Source: Balamuthia mandrillaris (lineage: Eukaryota > Discosea > Longamoebia > Balamuthiidae). From it: a stretch of DNA of 64,000 nucleotides. Shown here one piece after another: positions 43,629-53,400 of the stretch. The number at the start of each line of letters is the position of its first letter. The stretch's first letter is position 1. The position numbers were made by a program, and so were the translations under genes. The stretch is taken from assembly GCA_031835245.1 (NCBI GenBank), contig JAVKOQ010000026.1, forward strand, positions 1-64,000. The letters are read 5' to 3'. The notes under the pieces are model-generated. The model ran no database searches. It saw nothing but the letters and a program-made list of their open reading frames with translations, and had not been told where the DNA came from.

Positions 43629-43979
43629 CGTGTTCGCTCTCTCTTCTGCTACTTTTTTTGGTGGTTTGAGGGCAAAAAAATGTTATGACAAAATATTTTG
43701 GTCCGCAAAAAAAATAAATTCTGAAAAATCACGAATTTTTGTAAATTTTCAAGACAGAACACGCCAATTTTCGATTCGTTGGCCAAAACCAAAAAAAATG
43801 GCGAAAATGGCACAAATTGGTAAGGCCGACTTTGTGTCGACACCTTTGCAGACAAACAAAAAGAAAAGAAAAGAGAGAATTTTTTTTTAAGGTGTGGTGG
43901 TAAAGCTTTACCGGCCGCACTACTCTGTTTGTTCCTTCTCTGGCTGCTGTGATCTTCCTCCTTTTGGTTCAAGCCAACC
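43629..43979. promoter_or_regulatory. Divergent promoter region (UBR / citrate carrier) with TGTCGACA
   Basis: This 351-bp region separates two divergent start codons. TGTCGACA is at 43835-43842, 145 bp before the carrier ATG and 207 bp before the UBR ATG. The plus strand has many A runs and AATTTTCGATT/GCGAAAAT-type short dyads. Confidence 0.5.
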
Positions 43980-44425
43980 ATGGTTCGTTTTTCTTTTTTT
44001 TTTGTTCTGCTTCTTCTTTTTGTGTGTGTCTTTGTCCCGCTGTGTGAGTGTCTCTTGGAAAAAATGTGCTGTGCGTTACTTTTGTTGTGTTCGTTCACTT
44101 CCATCGAATCGCGCTCTCCTTCCTTTGTTGTTGTTGTTGCTGCTGCTGTACTGCTTCTTCTGCTGCTCTGTAACGAGTGTGTGTTGTGCAGTCTGAGAAA
44201 AAGCAACCCAAAAAAATTACTGCCAAGGAAGTGGTGACCAACAGCGTCTCTGGAGGGGTCTCTGGAGCGCTGGAGATCATGTTCACCTTCCCCTTTGAGT
44301 TCGCCAAGACTCAGATCCAGCTCAACCCACACAAGTACAAAACGACTTGGGGTTGTTGGAAGTCGACCACCCAGCAATATGGCTTTACAGGTTTGTTTTT
44401 GCTTCTCTTCTTTATTTCTTGTTTT

Positions 44426-44468
<43 letters not shown>

Positions 44469-45540
44469 CCTCCTTAAGCGCAGAATAAGAGAGAGGAAGA
44501 GAGACAACAGAGAAAGGCGCACTTGGGAAGAAGAGCAAAAATGGGAGAGAGCTAGAAAGATAACGCTAAGAGAGAACCAGAGAACACACAGGAGAATTTT
44601 ATCTAATCTGACTTTGTTGTACTATGCAGCTTTGTATAGAGGCATGCCTCCTCTGATCGTGTTTGGTATTCCTAGGAATGCTGCCCGTTTTACCGCCGCA
44701 GAGTATACCAAGAGCATAATGGACATTTATGCTCCAGACATGGGACTCGTCCCTCAAAACATTATCGGAGGTTTCGTTGGTGGTTTCTCTGAAGCAGTTT
44801 TGGTTACCACTTACCAAGAGACCATGAAGGTTTGCCTCTCTGTTCCTATTTTCTTTCTTTCCCTTCTATTCGCTTTTTCTATCGTCACTCTCCCCTTTGC
44901 TCTTCTCTATTGCTCCTTTGACTCGTACTCTCGTACTCTTTTCTGGTTACGCTTAGTCTATTTTTTCTTTTGTCTTTCTTCACTTCTTGCCTATTTATCT
45001 CTTCATATTTAACGTCTGAAACTCTCAAAAAAAAAGGTCCGATTGATTCACGACCGCCTCTCCGAAAAGCCCCGTTTCAGGAATACCTTCCACGGCATCA
45101 CCACCATCTTGCGCGAGCAAGGTTTCTCTGGGGTCTACAAAGGGCTCACCGCCACCATCATCAAGCAAGGCAGCAACCAGGCTATCCGCTTCCCCGTGTA
45201 CTACTACCTCAAGAATCAGATCCTGGGCGACCCTAAGGCTGACTTTAGCAAGAACGGAGTGGTCTGGGGCAACATCCAGGGCCTCTTTGTGGGTGCCGTG
45301 GCCGGAGCAGCCTCCGTGGTTGGCAACACCCCCATCGACGTCATCAAGACCAAGATGCAGGGCTTCGAGTCGCAGAGGTACGGCGGCATGGGCAACACCA
45401 TCCGCCTCATTTGGAAGGAGGAGGGCTTCATGGGCTTCTACAAGGGCATGGGGGCGAGGCTGGGGCGTGTGTCGGCGGACGTGGCGCTGACGTTCTTGTT
45501 CATGGAGCAGGTGAAGGTCATGTTGAAGAAGTTGTGGTGA
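43980..45540 (+). CDS. Mitochondrial citrate/tricarboxylate carrier family protein (SLC25A1-like)
   Basis: Coding exons 43980-43982, 44192-44390, 44630-44829 and 45037-45540 join in frame to 301 residues, the usual length of the family. The first coding exon is only the ATG (CAACCATGG context). Three SLC25 repeats are visible: FPFEFAKTQIQL, then TTYQETMKVRLIHD, then NTPIDVIKTKMQG; the second lacks the proline of the PX[DE]XX[KR] signature. KPRFRNTFHGITTILREQGFSGVYKGLTATIIKQGSNQAIRFPVYYYLK is typical of the citrate carrier, which exchanges mitochondrial citrate for malate. It may instead carry a related di- or tricarboxylate. The two C-terminal repeats use G/C-ending codons. The intron after exon 2 holds a (TC)n tract. 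Confidence 0.9.
44431..44463 (+). repeat. (CT)n microsatellite in intron
   Basis: A plus-strand CT run in an intron of the plus-strand carrier gene. Confidence 0.85.
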
Positions 45541-45943
45541 TGAAGGAAAAATCTTTTCTCGAGTTTCATTATCTTATCCTTCTCTCTCTTCCTTCACTTC
45601 TCAGCATGTCTACAAAAATGAAAATATATCGATAATCGTTCCTATTTGTCGTTACAAATTCTGGAACATTACCAAAACAGTTGAATAGAACGAATGTGGA
45701 TTGGTTGCCGTTTTGTGTTCCTCCCGATCTTGATCGTCACCCGCTTTTGGGCCAAGTTTCTCTTTTTATTTGGAAAAAAAAAAAATCAAAAAGCACAAGG
45801 GGAAGTGAACAAGTAAGCGAAAAGGTTTGCTCTTCTTTCATAGAAAAAGGTAAAACCATGTTTTTTTTCACGTGCGATAGCCTAACCACACACACCACTT
45901 TTTGTACGTTGAAAGCAAACAAAAGCAAAAAAAAAAAAAAACC
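45541..45943 (+). promoter_or_regulatory. Intergenic region before the DUSP gene
   Basis: About 400 bp follow the carrier stop. The first part is its 3' flank (no AATAAA within the first 60 bp). The final 30 bp before the ATG are almost pure A. No palindrome of the TGTCGACA or TGACGTCA type is present. Confidence 0.35.
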
Positions 45944-46355
45944 ATGGGAGGAAAACCATCGCATATTCTGGGCACCACTTTTATTCAGGGCGGCAGCGAT
46001 GTCCTGCGAGATGGGGAGTGGTTCCGTTCGAACGGCGTGACGGACGTGGTTTCCATTTGCGACGTCTACCCGGACCGAAGCATCATTTCGGAGGAACGGA
46101 ATATTTGGATAGACTTGTATGACGTGGAAAGCACCAACTTGCTCGACCACTTTGAGCGGACCACTCGCTTTATTCACAAAGCAAGAGCGAGCGGAGGTTG
46201 TGTTTATGTACGCTCCTTTCCTCTTTGGTTTTGTTTTTGGGACCACGTTTTTTTTTGTTTCTTATAATAACCTGGTTGCCATTACACTTCCCGTCCATAG
46301 GTACACTGCGCTGCTGGTTTGTTTTTCTCTCTGCTCTTCTTCGTTTGTCCCGTTT

Positions 46356-46387
<32 letters not shown>

Positions 46388-46800
46388 GCTTCCCGATTTT
46401 TTGTTTCTAGTTTCTCGTCTTCTTTTTTTCAGCTCTATTCTCCTCTCACCTGTGTTTGAACCAAACAAAAGGAATCTCTCGATCGTCGACGATTTCGAGC
46501 GCCTATTTAATGTGTTGGCTGGAGTTGACGATGGAAGAGGCACTCCAAGTGCTGAAGCTCTCTCGCCCGGCTGTTTCGCCCAACAGAGGGTTTCGTGAGC
46601 AGTTGAAGCGGTTCGAGACAAGCGAGCTGAGAAACCTCCTCGTGGAGGAGTTCAGGAAAGAGCGAGAGGCCAACGGCGAACTGCAAAAGCTTTATGAGGC
46701 GGACCAGGCTGACATCGCGCAAAAGAGGGAAGCCGGTGCCCAACAACAAGAAAAGTCAGGGGGGGCCTCTGGGTCTTCCAACAGTTATTTTGTTTACTAG
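45944..46800 (+). CDS. Atypical dual-specificity phosphatase (DUSP22/DUSP15-like)
   Basis: Exons 45944-46207, 46301-46316 and 46472-46800 join in frame to 202 residues. The N-terminus MGGKPS fits N-myristoylation (Gly2, Ser6), as in DUSP22/DUSP15, which act at membranes. The catalytic core is HFERTTRFIHKARASGG, then the active-site signature VHCAAGISRSSTISSAYLM, with Cys and Arg present and the aspartate general acid likely in WIDLYDVES. It should dephosphorylate phosphotyrosine and possibly phosphoserine/threonine. A basic, Gln-rich helical tail ends NSYFVY. The 16-nt second exon carries the HCAA part of the catalytic loop, so skipping it would destroy activity. The start follows an A-rich leader. 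Confidence 0.9.
46361..46382 (+). repeat. (TC)n microsatellite in intron
   Basis: A pyrimidine dinucleotide run in the intron after the 16-nt exon of the phosphatase gene. Confidence 0.85.
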
Positions 46801-47133
46801 TTTCTCATAGTTTGTCTCTTGGTTGGCGTTGTTTCTGATGAGATCATAATTAATTTTGATTTTCAATTGGACGTTGCAATTTGATGAGCTGACGCCATTT
46901 TATCCAAAATTGGTAGCCTCTTATGTCACCACTTCACTGAAAAAGTAAACTTGGCGCTTGTAAGGAAAAAACACAGCGATGATCAGGAAATAGGAATCAA
47001 ACAATCAAACGACGAAGAGAGAAAGAGAGAACACACATAAAGAAGAAGCGCCTCTGTTCATCATCATTTTGTTTCAAGCTTCTTGTGTGACACGCCGACG
47101 AGAGCCTGAATTTTCCTTTTTTTTTTAAAGCAA
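46801..47133 (+). promoter_or_regulatory. Intergenic region before the kelch gene
   Basis: These 333 bp hold no coding frame I trust. A-rich and T-rich segments and a CAATTTGATGAGCTGACGCCATTTTATCC stretch are seen, but no TGTCGACA or TGACGTCA. T-rich DNA directly precedes the ATG. Confidence 0.35.
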
Positions 47134-47693
47134 ATGCAACACGAGGACGAAGAGGGCAAATCGTCCACTTTCAGCAGCACAACGCTCCGGTGGCGCGAGA
47201 TCAAAGGAGCGGAGAACATCCCTCGGACCGGCCGGTTGTGCCACACCATCACGCCCATTCACGGCAACCGCCTGTTCTGTTGGGGCGGCTGGGGTGGGGA
47301 GGAGGAGCGGTACACCGACGCCTTCATTTTCGATGTGGAGCTGGAAGAGTGGACCCCGGTGGAGTGCAAGGGCGACGTCCCTGCCCCTCGCTCCACTCAT
47401 TCGGTACGTTGCTGCGTTTGCTTTCCTTCTGTAGCGATCACCTTCATGTACCTCGTGTTGCCGTTCATCCAACCATTGTTTTTTTTTTTGTTAAAAAACA
47501 AAGATGACAAGCATCAATGGAGGCAAGCAGCTGTTACTCTTTGCTGGCTACCTTGGCGGTGAACGACGGACCAACGACATGCACATTTTAGACGTTGGTA
47601 AGTGTAGCTCTTTCATAGTTTCTCTCTCTCGTTCCTGTTCTCTTTTGTTCTTTCTCGTCCCCTCTATTTTCTCTCTCTTCTCTGCTCTCCCCC

Positions 47694-47744
<51 letters not shown>

Positions 47745-48021
47745 GTTGCTTTTTGTTTTTCTCTTCTCTCTCCAATCGTTCTTGTCTATCTTCCTAGCAT
47801 ATCTCCACTGAGAAATGTTTTACTCTCTTTAAAAAAAACACAAAGACTCTTTAACATGGAGACTCATCCAACCAAAAAATGGAGTGGTGCCGCCAGCTCG
47901 AAATACACATTCCGCAACTTTGTTAGGCGATGGCCGTCGCATCGTCGTGTTTGGAGGAAGGAACAGCTCACACTTCTTCAACGATGTTTGGATGTTTGAT
48001 ATACGTATGATACGCTCTCTT

Positions 48022-48066
<45 letters not shown>

Positions 48067-48850
48067 GCTTTCAATCTCTTGTTTGCCTTACCTTTTTATA
48101 TTCTTCTGAACGAACAATATCAACGAACAGCAACTACGACGTGGACACCATTGACCATGAGTGGTAATGACAGCATCCCAAGTGGACGTTCTGGTCATTC
48201 GGCCGTCCTCAAAGGAGACAACCGCATCATTATCTTTGGAGGTTGGGACGGTGGCCGGAATCGCTTTGGCCAAGTATGGGAGCTAGACCCTTGTGCGTAC
48301 TTTTGTTTCCCTCTTTCATCATTCATCTCTTGCTTTTGTTGCACTCGTTTCTTATGCCACTCAAAAAGTAAACCAAAAGTGGATACTGCATGACCCAATG
48401 GCCATCGATAGCCACCAGCCAGCCGCCCGTTCGGGGCACACCGCCGCCCTGCTAAACCAGCAGGAGATGGTGGTCTTTGGCGGTTGGGGCGAAGGCGTCT
48501 ACTGCAGCGACGTGTACATACTTCACCTGGAGAGGATGGAATGGCGACGGGTGGCGCCGGCGGGTATAAAATGCCCCAGTCCACGTCGCTTCCACGCCAT
48601 GGCAAGCATTCCTCCCTTCGGGGCGTTCATTCACGGAGGAAAGAGCCACGATTACCAGCAGCAATACAACGACATGTTTGTGTTGAGCGTTGGGCCGCCT
48701 TCTTTGCAAGGCATGTGTAAACAGCATATCAAGGACAACTTGGCGCGGTATAAGAGCGAGCGGGAGTGGCCGGCGATTCCTCTGGAGCTGCGTTCCTCCA
48801 TGGAGGAAAATAACGCTGAAGAAGAAGCAGAGAAAGAAGCACAGCTGTGA
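47134..48850 (+). CDS. Kelch-repeat beta-propeller protein
   Basis: Five or six coding exons give about 400 residues made of kelch motifs, each with the G-G and Trp/Arg pattern of a propeller blade: GRLCHTITPIHGNRLFCWGGWGG...YTDAFIFDVELEEWTPV; KQLLLFAGYLGGERRTNDMHILDV; RNTHSATLLGDGRRIVVFGGRNSSHFFNDVWMFDI; GRSGHSAVLKGDNRIIIFGGWDGG; ARSGHTAALLNQQEMVVFGGWGEG...VYILHLERMEWRRVAPAG; PSPRRFHAMASIPPFGAFIHGGKS. That is five to six blades, as in many RAB9/acyl-CoA-binding or BTB-free kelch proteins. A short helical tail (MCKQHIKDNLARYKSEREWPAIPLELRSSMEE) follows. Kelch propellers bind partner proteins; the partner here is unknown. Introns contain (TC)n tracts at 47699-47734 and 48028-48062. Confidence 0.86.
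47699..47734 (+). repeat. (TC)n microsatellite in intron
   Basis: A plus-strand TC run in an intron of the plus-strand kelch gene. Confidence 0.85.
48028..48062 (+). repeat. (TC)n microsatellite in intron
   Basis: A second TC run in the next intron of the kelch gene. Confidence 0.85.
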
Positions 48851-49151
48851 AAGGAATTTATGTCGACAAATCAATGTCGACACGAAACTGTACAATTGAC
48901 TCCTCATCCTTTAATGTCCACAAAAATTGAATGACGTAATTTCACGTAGAGCCGATCGATCGGGATCTTTATCGTAGACAATCAAAAAAAAGAAGAAAAG
49001 AGAGGAAAGGGCTTCACTTCTCTCTCTCTCTCTGCTCGAGTGCCCCTCCCTCCCCTCTTTTCTTTATTTTTTTTTCCTCCTCCCTTTGGATCGTAGCTAT
49101 CCCCAATCCCTTTCGGAAAGAGGGTGGGGGATCTTTTAAAAACACAAATAG
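48851..49151 (+). promoter_or_regulatory. Promoter region of the ASH-repeat gene with paired TGTCGACA
   Basis: Two TGTCGACA palindromes (48861-48868 and 48875-48882, 14 bp apart) lie about 290 and 277 bp before the ATG at 49152, with ATGACGTAAT at about 48931-48940 and CGATCGATCG near 48953-48962 downstream. A plus-strand TC run and T-rich DNA follow. Confidence 0.5.
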
Positions 49152-50433
49152 ATGCAGAGATCCAAGGCGGTGGACATCCAGCAAGAGGGCAGGACTTACT
49201 TCTCCCGAAGAGAGCCTCAACAAGCTGCGGCTGACGTGCTTCTTCAAGATGACTCTGAAGAAGAGGTGACGGAACAATCAAATGTCGACGACGCACCACC
49301 AGATGCAGACGACAGCGAAATTGGTTTGCTTGTTCCTCCTTTTTGATTTTATTTTTTTTGAAGTTGAGGTTAACGCTCTCTCTCTCCCCCCTTTCCTCTC
49401 CGTGTCTCTTCTTTCTTCCCTATTCAATAGGAGCGCTGTTCACAACCAATCTGTCGTCGCAGGCATTAGACATAGGCACAGTCATCCTGAAGGACATTTG
49501 CGTGCTGCGAAAGTTCACTGTCATCAATCTCAGCCCAGACAAGGTGCTGCGCATCGGCCTCTCCTCTAGTTTGGGGGAGGAGCAGATTGGCTTTCAGCTG
49601 AACAATGAAAATCTACACAGCAACTTGGATGAGGATGACTACAATCAGGTACGCACTCCCTGTTTTTCACTCCTCATCATTTTGCCTTCCGCCAATTTTT
49701 CTATCTCTCTCACTCTTGTTCTTCTTCTTCTCCTCATCTCGTTCTTTTTTCAACCGGCAAAACTTCTTCTGACTTTGTCTTTTGTTCTTTTTGAATGTAG
49801 CTCTTCAATTTCATTAATCGGATAGATGAAGTCACTCTATATCCTCGCCAGAAGAAAAGCGTTGTACTGTCCTTTTTGCCTCAACCGCTTCAAGAAGAAG
49901 AAGAAGATACTTCTGTACGCCTTTCTCTTCTTTGTCCATTTCATAGCTGATGACGCTCTCTTGTTATCCACCTAACTATCACTGAAACAGGCTTCCATGA
50001 ACACGAGCGATAAGCCTCATAGCTTTTTCAACGTAACCGGAGAGATATATTTGACTTTGTTGTCGGCTGTCACTCAGTCTGGAGAAAATACGAGTCTGGA
50101 AGATGAAGCATTCCATCCTTTAACAGTGGAAGAATCACCTCAACAACAGAAGGTATGTTGAATCTCTCCTTCTCTCCTTTGGTTTTTTTAGTTGTTGAAA
50201 ACCGTCTTTCATTCCAGTTGGCCATTCCATTTATCGCCAAAGTGTGTCGTTCGGAACTACGGATAGATGTCCATGAAATTGCTTTTGACCATTGCGTCCT
50301 TGGAGGTAGCTACGTCAAAGATTTTACCATTCGCAACTTTTCGGAGATGCCTCTCTCGTTTACTGTCAAGACGGAAGATTTCATCACTAGAGAAAGGATT
50401 TTGCAGTTTACAGACACAGCTACCGGCTCTCCT

Positions 50434-50478
<45 letters not shown>

Positions 50479-53400
50479 CGTCCCTTCACTCCATATTCGC
50501 TGCTTTCTCGCTTGTTTGTGTATCTCTGCCACTCTCTTTTTTCTACTATATATGTCTCTTATGTCATTTTAATAACCCTCAATTTTACTAACTCATTCTA
50601 TTAGTTCATGATCACGTTATTCCAAGTTACTCTTCTCTTGACGTCCGTGTCATTTTCAAACCCATAGCTGAAGGAGAAGCCAATTACACCATTCATATCG
50701 AGAACACCAACGATCCAAACAACGTTGAGAATGTCAAAGTTCGCTCTTTCACCACCTCCCAATCGTTCCAGAAAACGCTCTTTGTGGACACTCAACGACT
50801 CAATTTTGGAGATGTCTACTCGAACGTGCCAACCTGTCAACTGTTGACTATTCGCAACGTTAGCGATGAAGCGTTAGAAGTCCATTTGGACAGCAGTTCC
50901 TCTTCGGAAGTTTGGTTCGTGTTCGATCCGGACGAAGAGCAAAACGAGGAGGAGGAAGAGGGGAGCGGTGACAGTGGGAGCAGCAGCAAAGAAAACATGC
51001 GAGATTTGGCACTTGACAAGTCTCACTCACGCATCGAAGAAATCAGCCTCGACGTGGGAGAAGAGAAGAAGATTCACGTGTGGTATTGCCCTGAGCCAGA
51101 AGAAGAGGAAGAAGAAGAAGGAGAGCTTTCCAACAAACGCTTGAACAAACGAAGAGCTCAAGCCGAAGGTGTGGATGGACTGAGCAACATAAATGACAGC
51201 CCTAAAGTAATGGTGAGAAACAAAGGCAGTTCCTCGTTGTCGGATATCAGCACCGTCCATGGCAGCGGAGGAGGAAGTCTGTCATCGGAAACAGGAGAAG
51301 AGAATGCGGACATTGCAAAAGAAAAAGCACGAGAGGAACAAGCCAAAAAGTGGAAGAAACTGGGTAAATTGTTGCCAAGGGAGTTTTCGCTGTATCTCAA
51401 GTGCAAGACCCCAGAAGGCAAGTTGAAAGCCAAGAAGACCATCACTGGTTCGGCTAGAGTCTGTACCTCCATCATCCACATTCCTCGAAGTGTCATCAAT
51501 CTCGGTGATTGCGCAATTGGATCTTGGAAGGTATACTTAAGTTTTTGTTGTTTCCTTTGTGTTCTTTACCCTCTTTTCCGTGTTTCGTGTAGTTTCCTGA
51601 CTTACCCTGACCTGTGTTTCACTTTCTCTACTGCCTCTCCCAGTCTGCAGTGGTGGAAGTGCACAACATTTCGGAATTACCGGCAAAGATAGCAATGAAG
51701 TATCAATCCAAGGTCGTGACGTTTAAAGACCAGGATGAGATCATCATCCCGGCAAAACAAACTGCTGACCTGAAGATGAACTTTGTGCCCAGAAAGATAA
51801 ATCCAGATTACAGAAAAGAGATCACGATGATTAATCTTAACAATCCGCGAAACGATCAGTTTGTTGAGGTATTTGCTTCTTTGTAATTGCTCTTTCCTCT
51901 CTTTCTCTCTTCTACTTGTGGTTCTCTTACAATTTCATGTCATATCTTCAGGTGCGAGCGAACAACATCGATCCGTTGAGAATTACGTTTCATTCGCTGT
52001 TCTACCATGTCATAACACCCTACTCGCGTAATTTTCTCAATTTTGACAACGTGATAGTGGGCAGCCCTGTCGTGCAAACCTTTGTCATCAAGAACGTGAC
52101 GAAAAAGCAACTTCGGCTCGAGTTTAAGACATCATTGCCAGATGAACTCACCGTACTTCTCGCTCTGCTCTGCTTTTCTCTTAATAATTTTTGTTAAATT
52201 GACTTGGTTACGTTTCAGTTATGGAAACAAGGAAGCAAAACCTTCACAGAACTGTCTAAATCGCCGCAATCCAAAACGGAGCAATTGCTCGAACGGTTCG
52301 AACAACAGGAAGAACTTAGGAAAAAAGCAATGACTGATGAGCTTCATAAAGCACACAGACACCGAAGACTAACCACATTAGAGACTCTCGATCTTCCACT
52401 GAAACCAGAACTATTATCAACGGGCACCAAAAGAAGAACGAACGACCGGAAAGATAAAGACAAGCAAGAGGAAGGGCAACAACATAAGACACAGCTGCAA
52501 GATGAAAAGGAGAGAGAAGGCGTGGAGGAGAAGGAAGCAGAAGACGAAGGAAAAGAAGAAAACGAAATGGACCTTCATTATCGTGGTAGCCAACATTACT
52601 TGGATTTGGCCTTCACCCCTTCCAGAGCAAAACATGTCTTCAAGAAATCAGCTTCTCTTGCAAAACTTGGTGGCTTGGATTCTACCATGACGTCTCCGCT
52701 TCATCGCAGTTCTGGTGCTACTGGAGGAGGAGCAGTTGATAGAGGCAACAAGAAAATATCTGAGGACAACAAATCTCAGCCGTCGGAAGATGGAAGTGAA
52801 GGAACTAGAAGAAGAGGATTGCAGAAGAGGTCAAGTGGCGAGAACTTGCATTCACAGAGAAGGCATTCTAGTTCAGTCGTTTTGGAATCGCTGACTCAGC
52901 CCCTAACGCTGCCAACACCAGAAGTCATCACTTTATCTCATGTTGGAACATTGCCGGCGGCGGCGCATCCTTTGGAAGAGGAGTTCATCCTCCAACAAGA
53001 GAAGAAGTTCAAAGGGCTACAAAAAGCCATCAAAGAGGGGTTGTTGGTGCCTTTGTCCAGAGAACTCTCCAACAGTATGCAAGAACATTTCAGCAGCGAC
53101 ATAGGTGGCAACAGCAGTAAGCATCGTTCTAAGACAACCATGTCGCAGTGCAAAAGCGTCGACGATTTTCGCATTATGAGTGGCAGTGTTTCGGGGCGGC
53201 TGCGAAGGTATATTATCTCTTATCTCTTGCTCTTGCTTTCTTGCTTACGTAACCTTACTGGATTATAGACAAAGAACTCAAAGCACTACGGCCAAACAAA
53301 TCCTCACTCTGGATGCGGAGGAGAGGTGTGTGATTTATGTTGTGTTTCAACCCTCTCCAGATAAGCGGCCTTGGCTTCGTGGAAAGCTTAAAAAAGTGAA

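Noticed and set aside
44177-44191. GTG at 44177 as start codon of the citrate carrier
   Set aside because: Not ATG, and it lies in the intron's pyrimidine-rich end just before the TGCAG acceptor; the ATG at 43980 gives a full-length in-frame protein.
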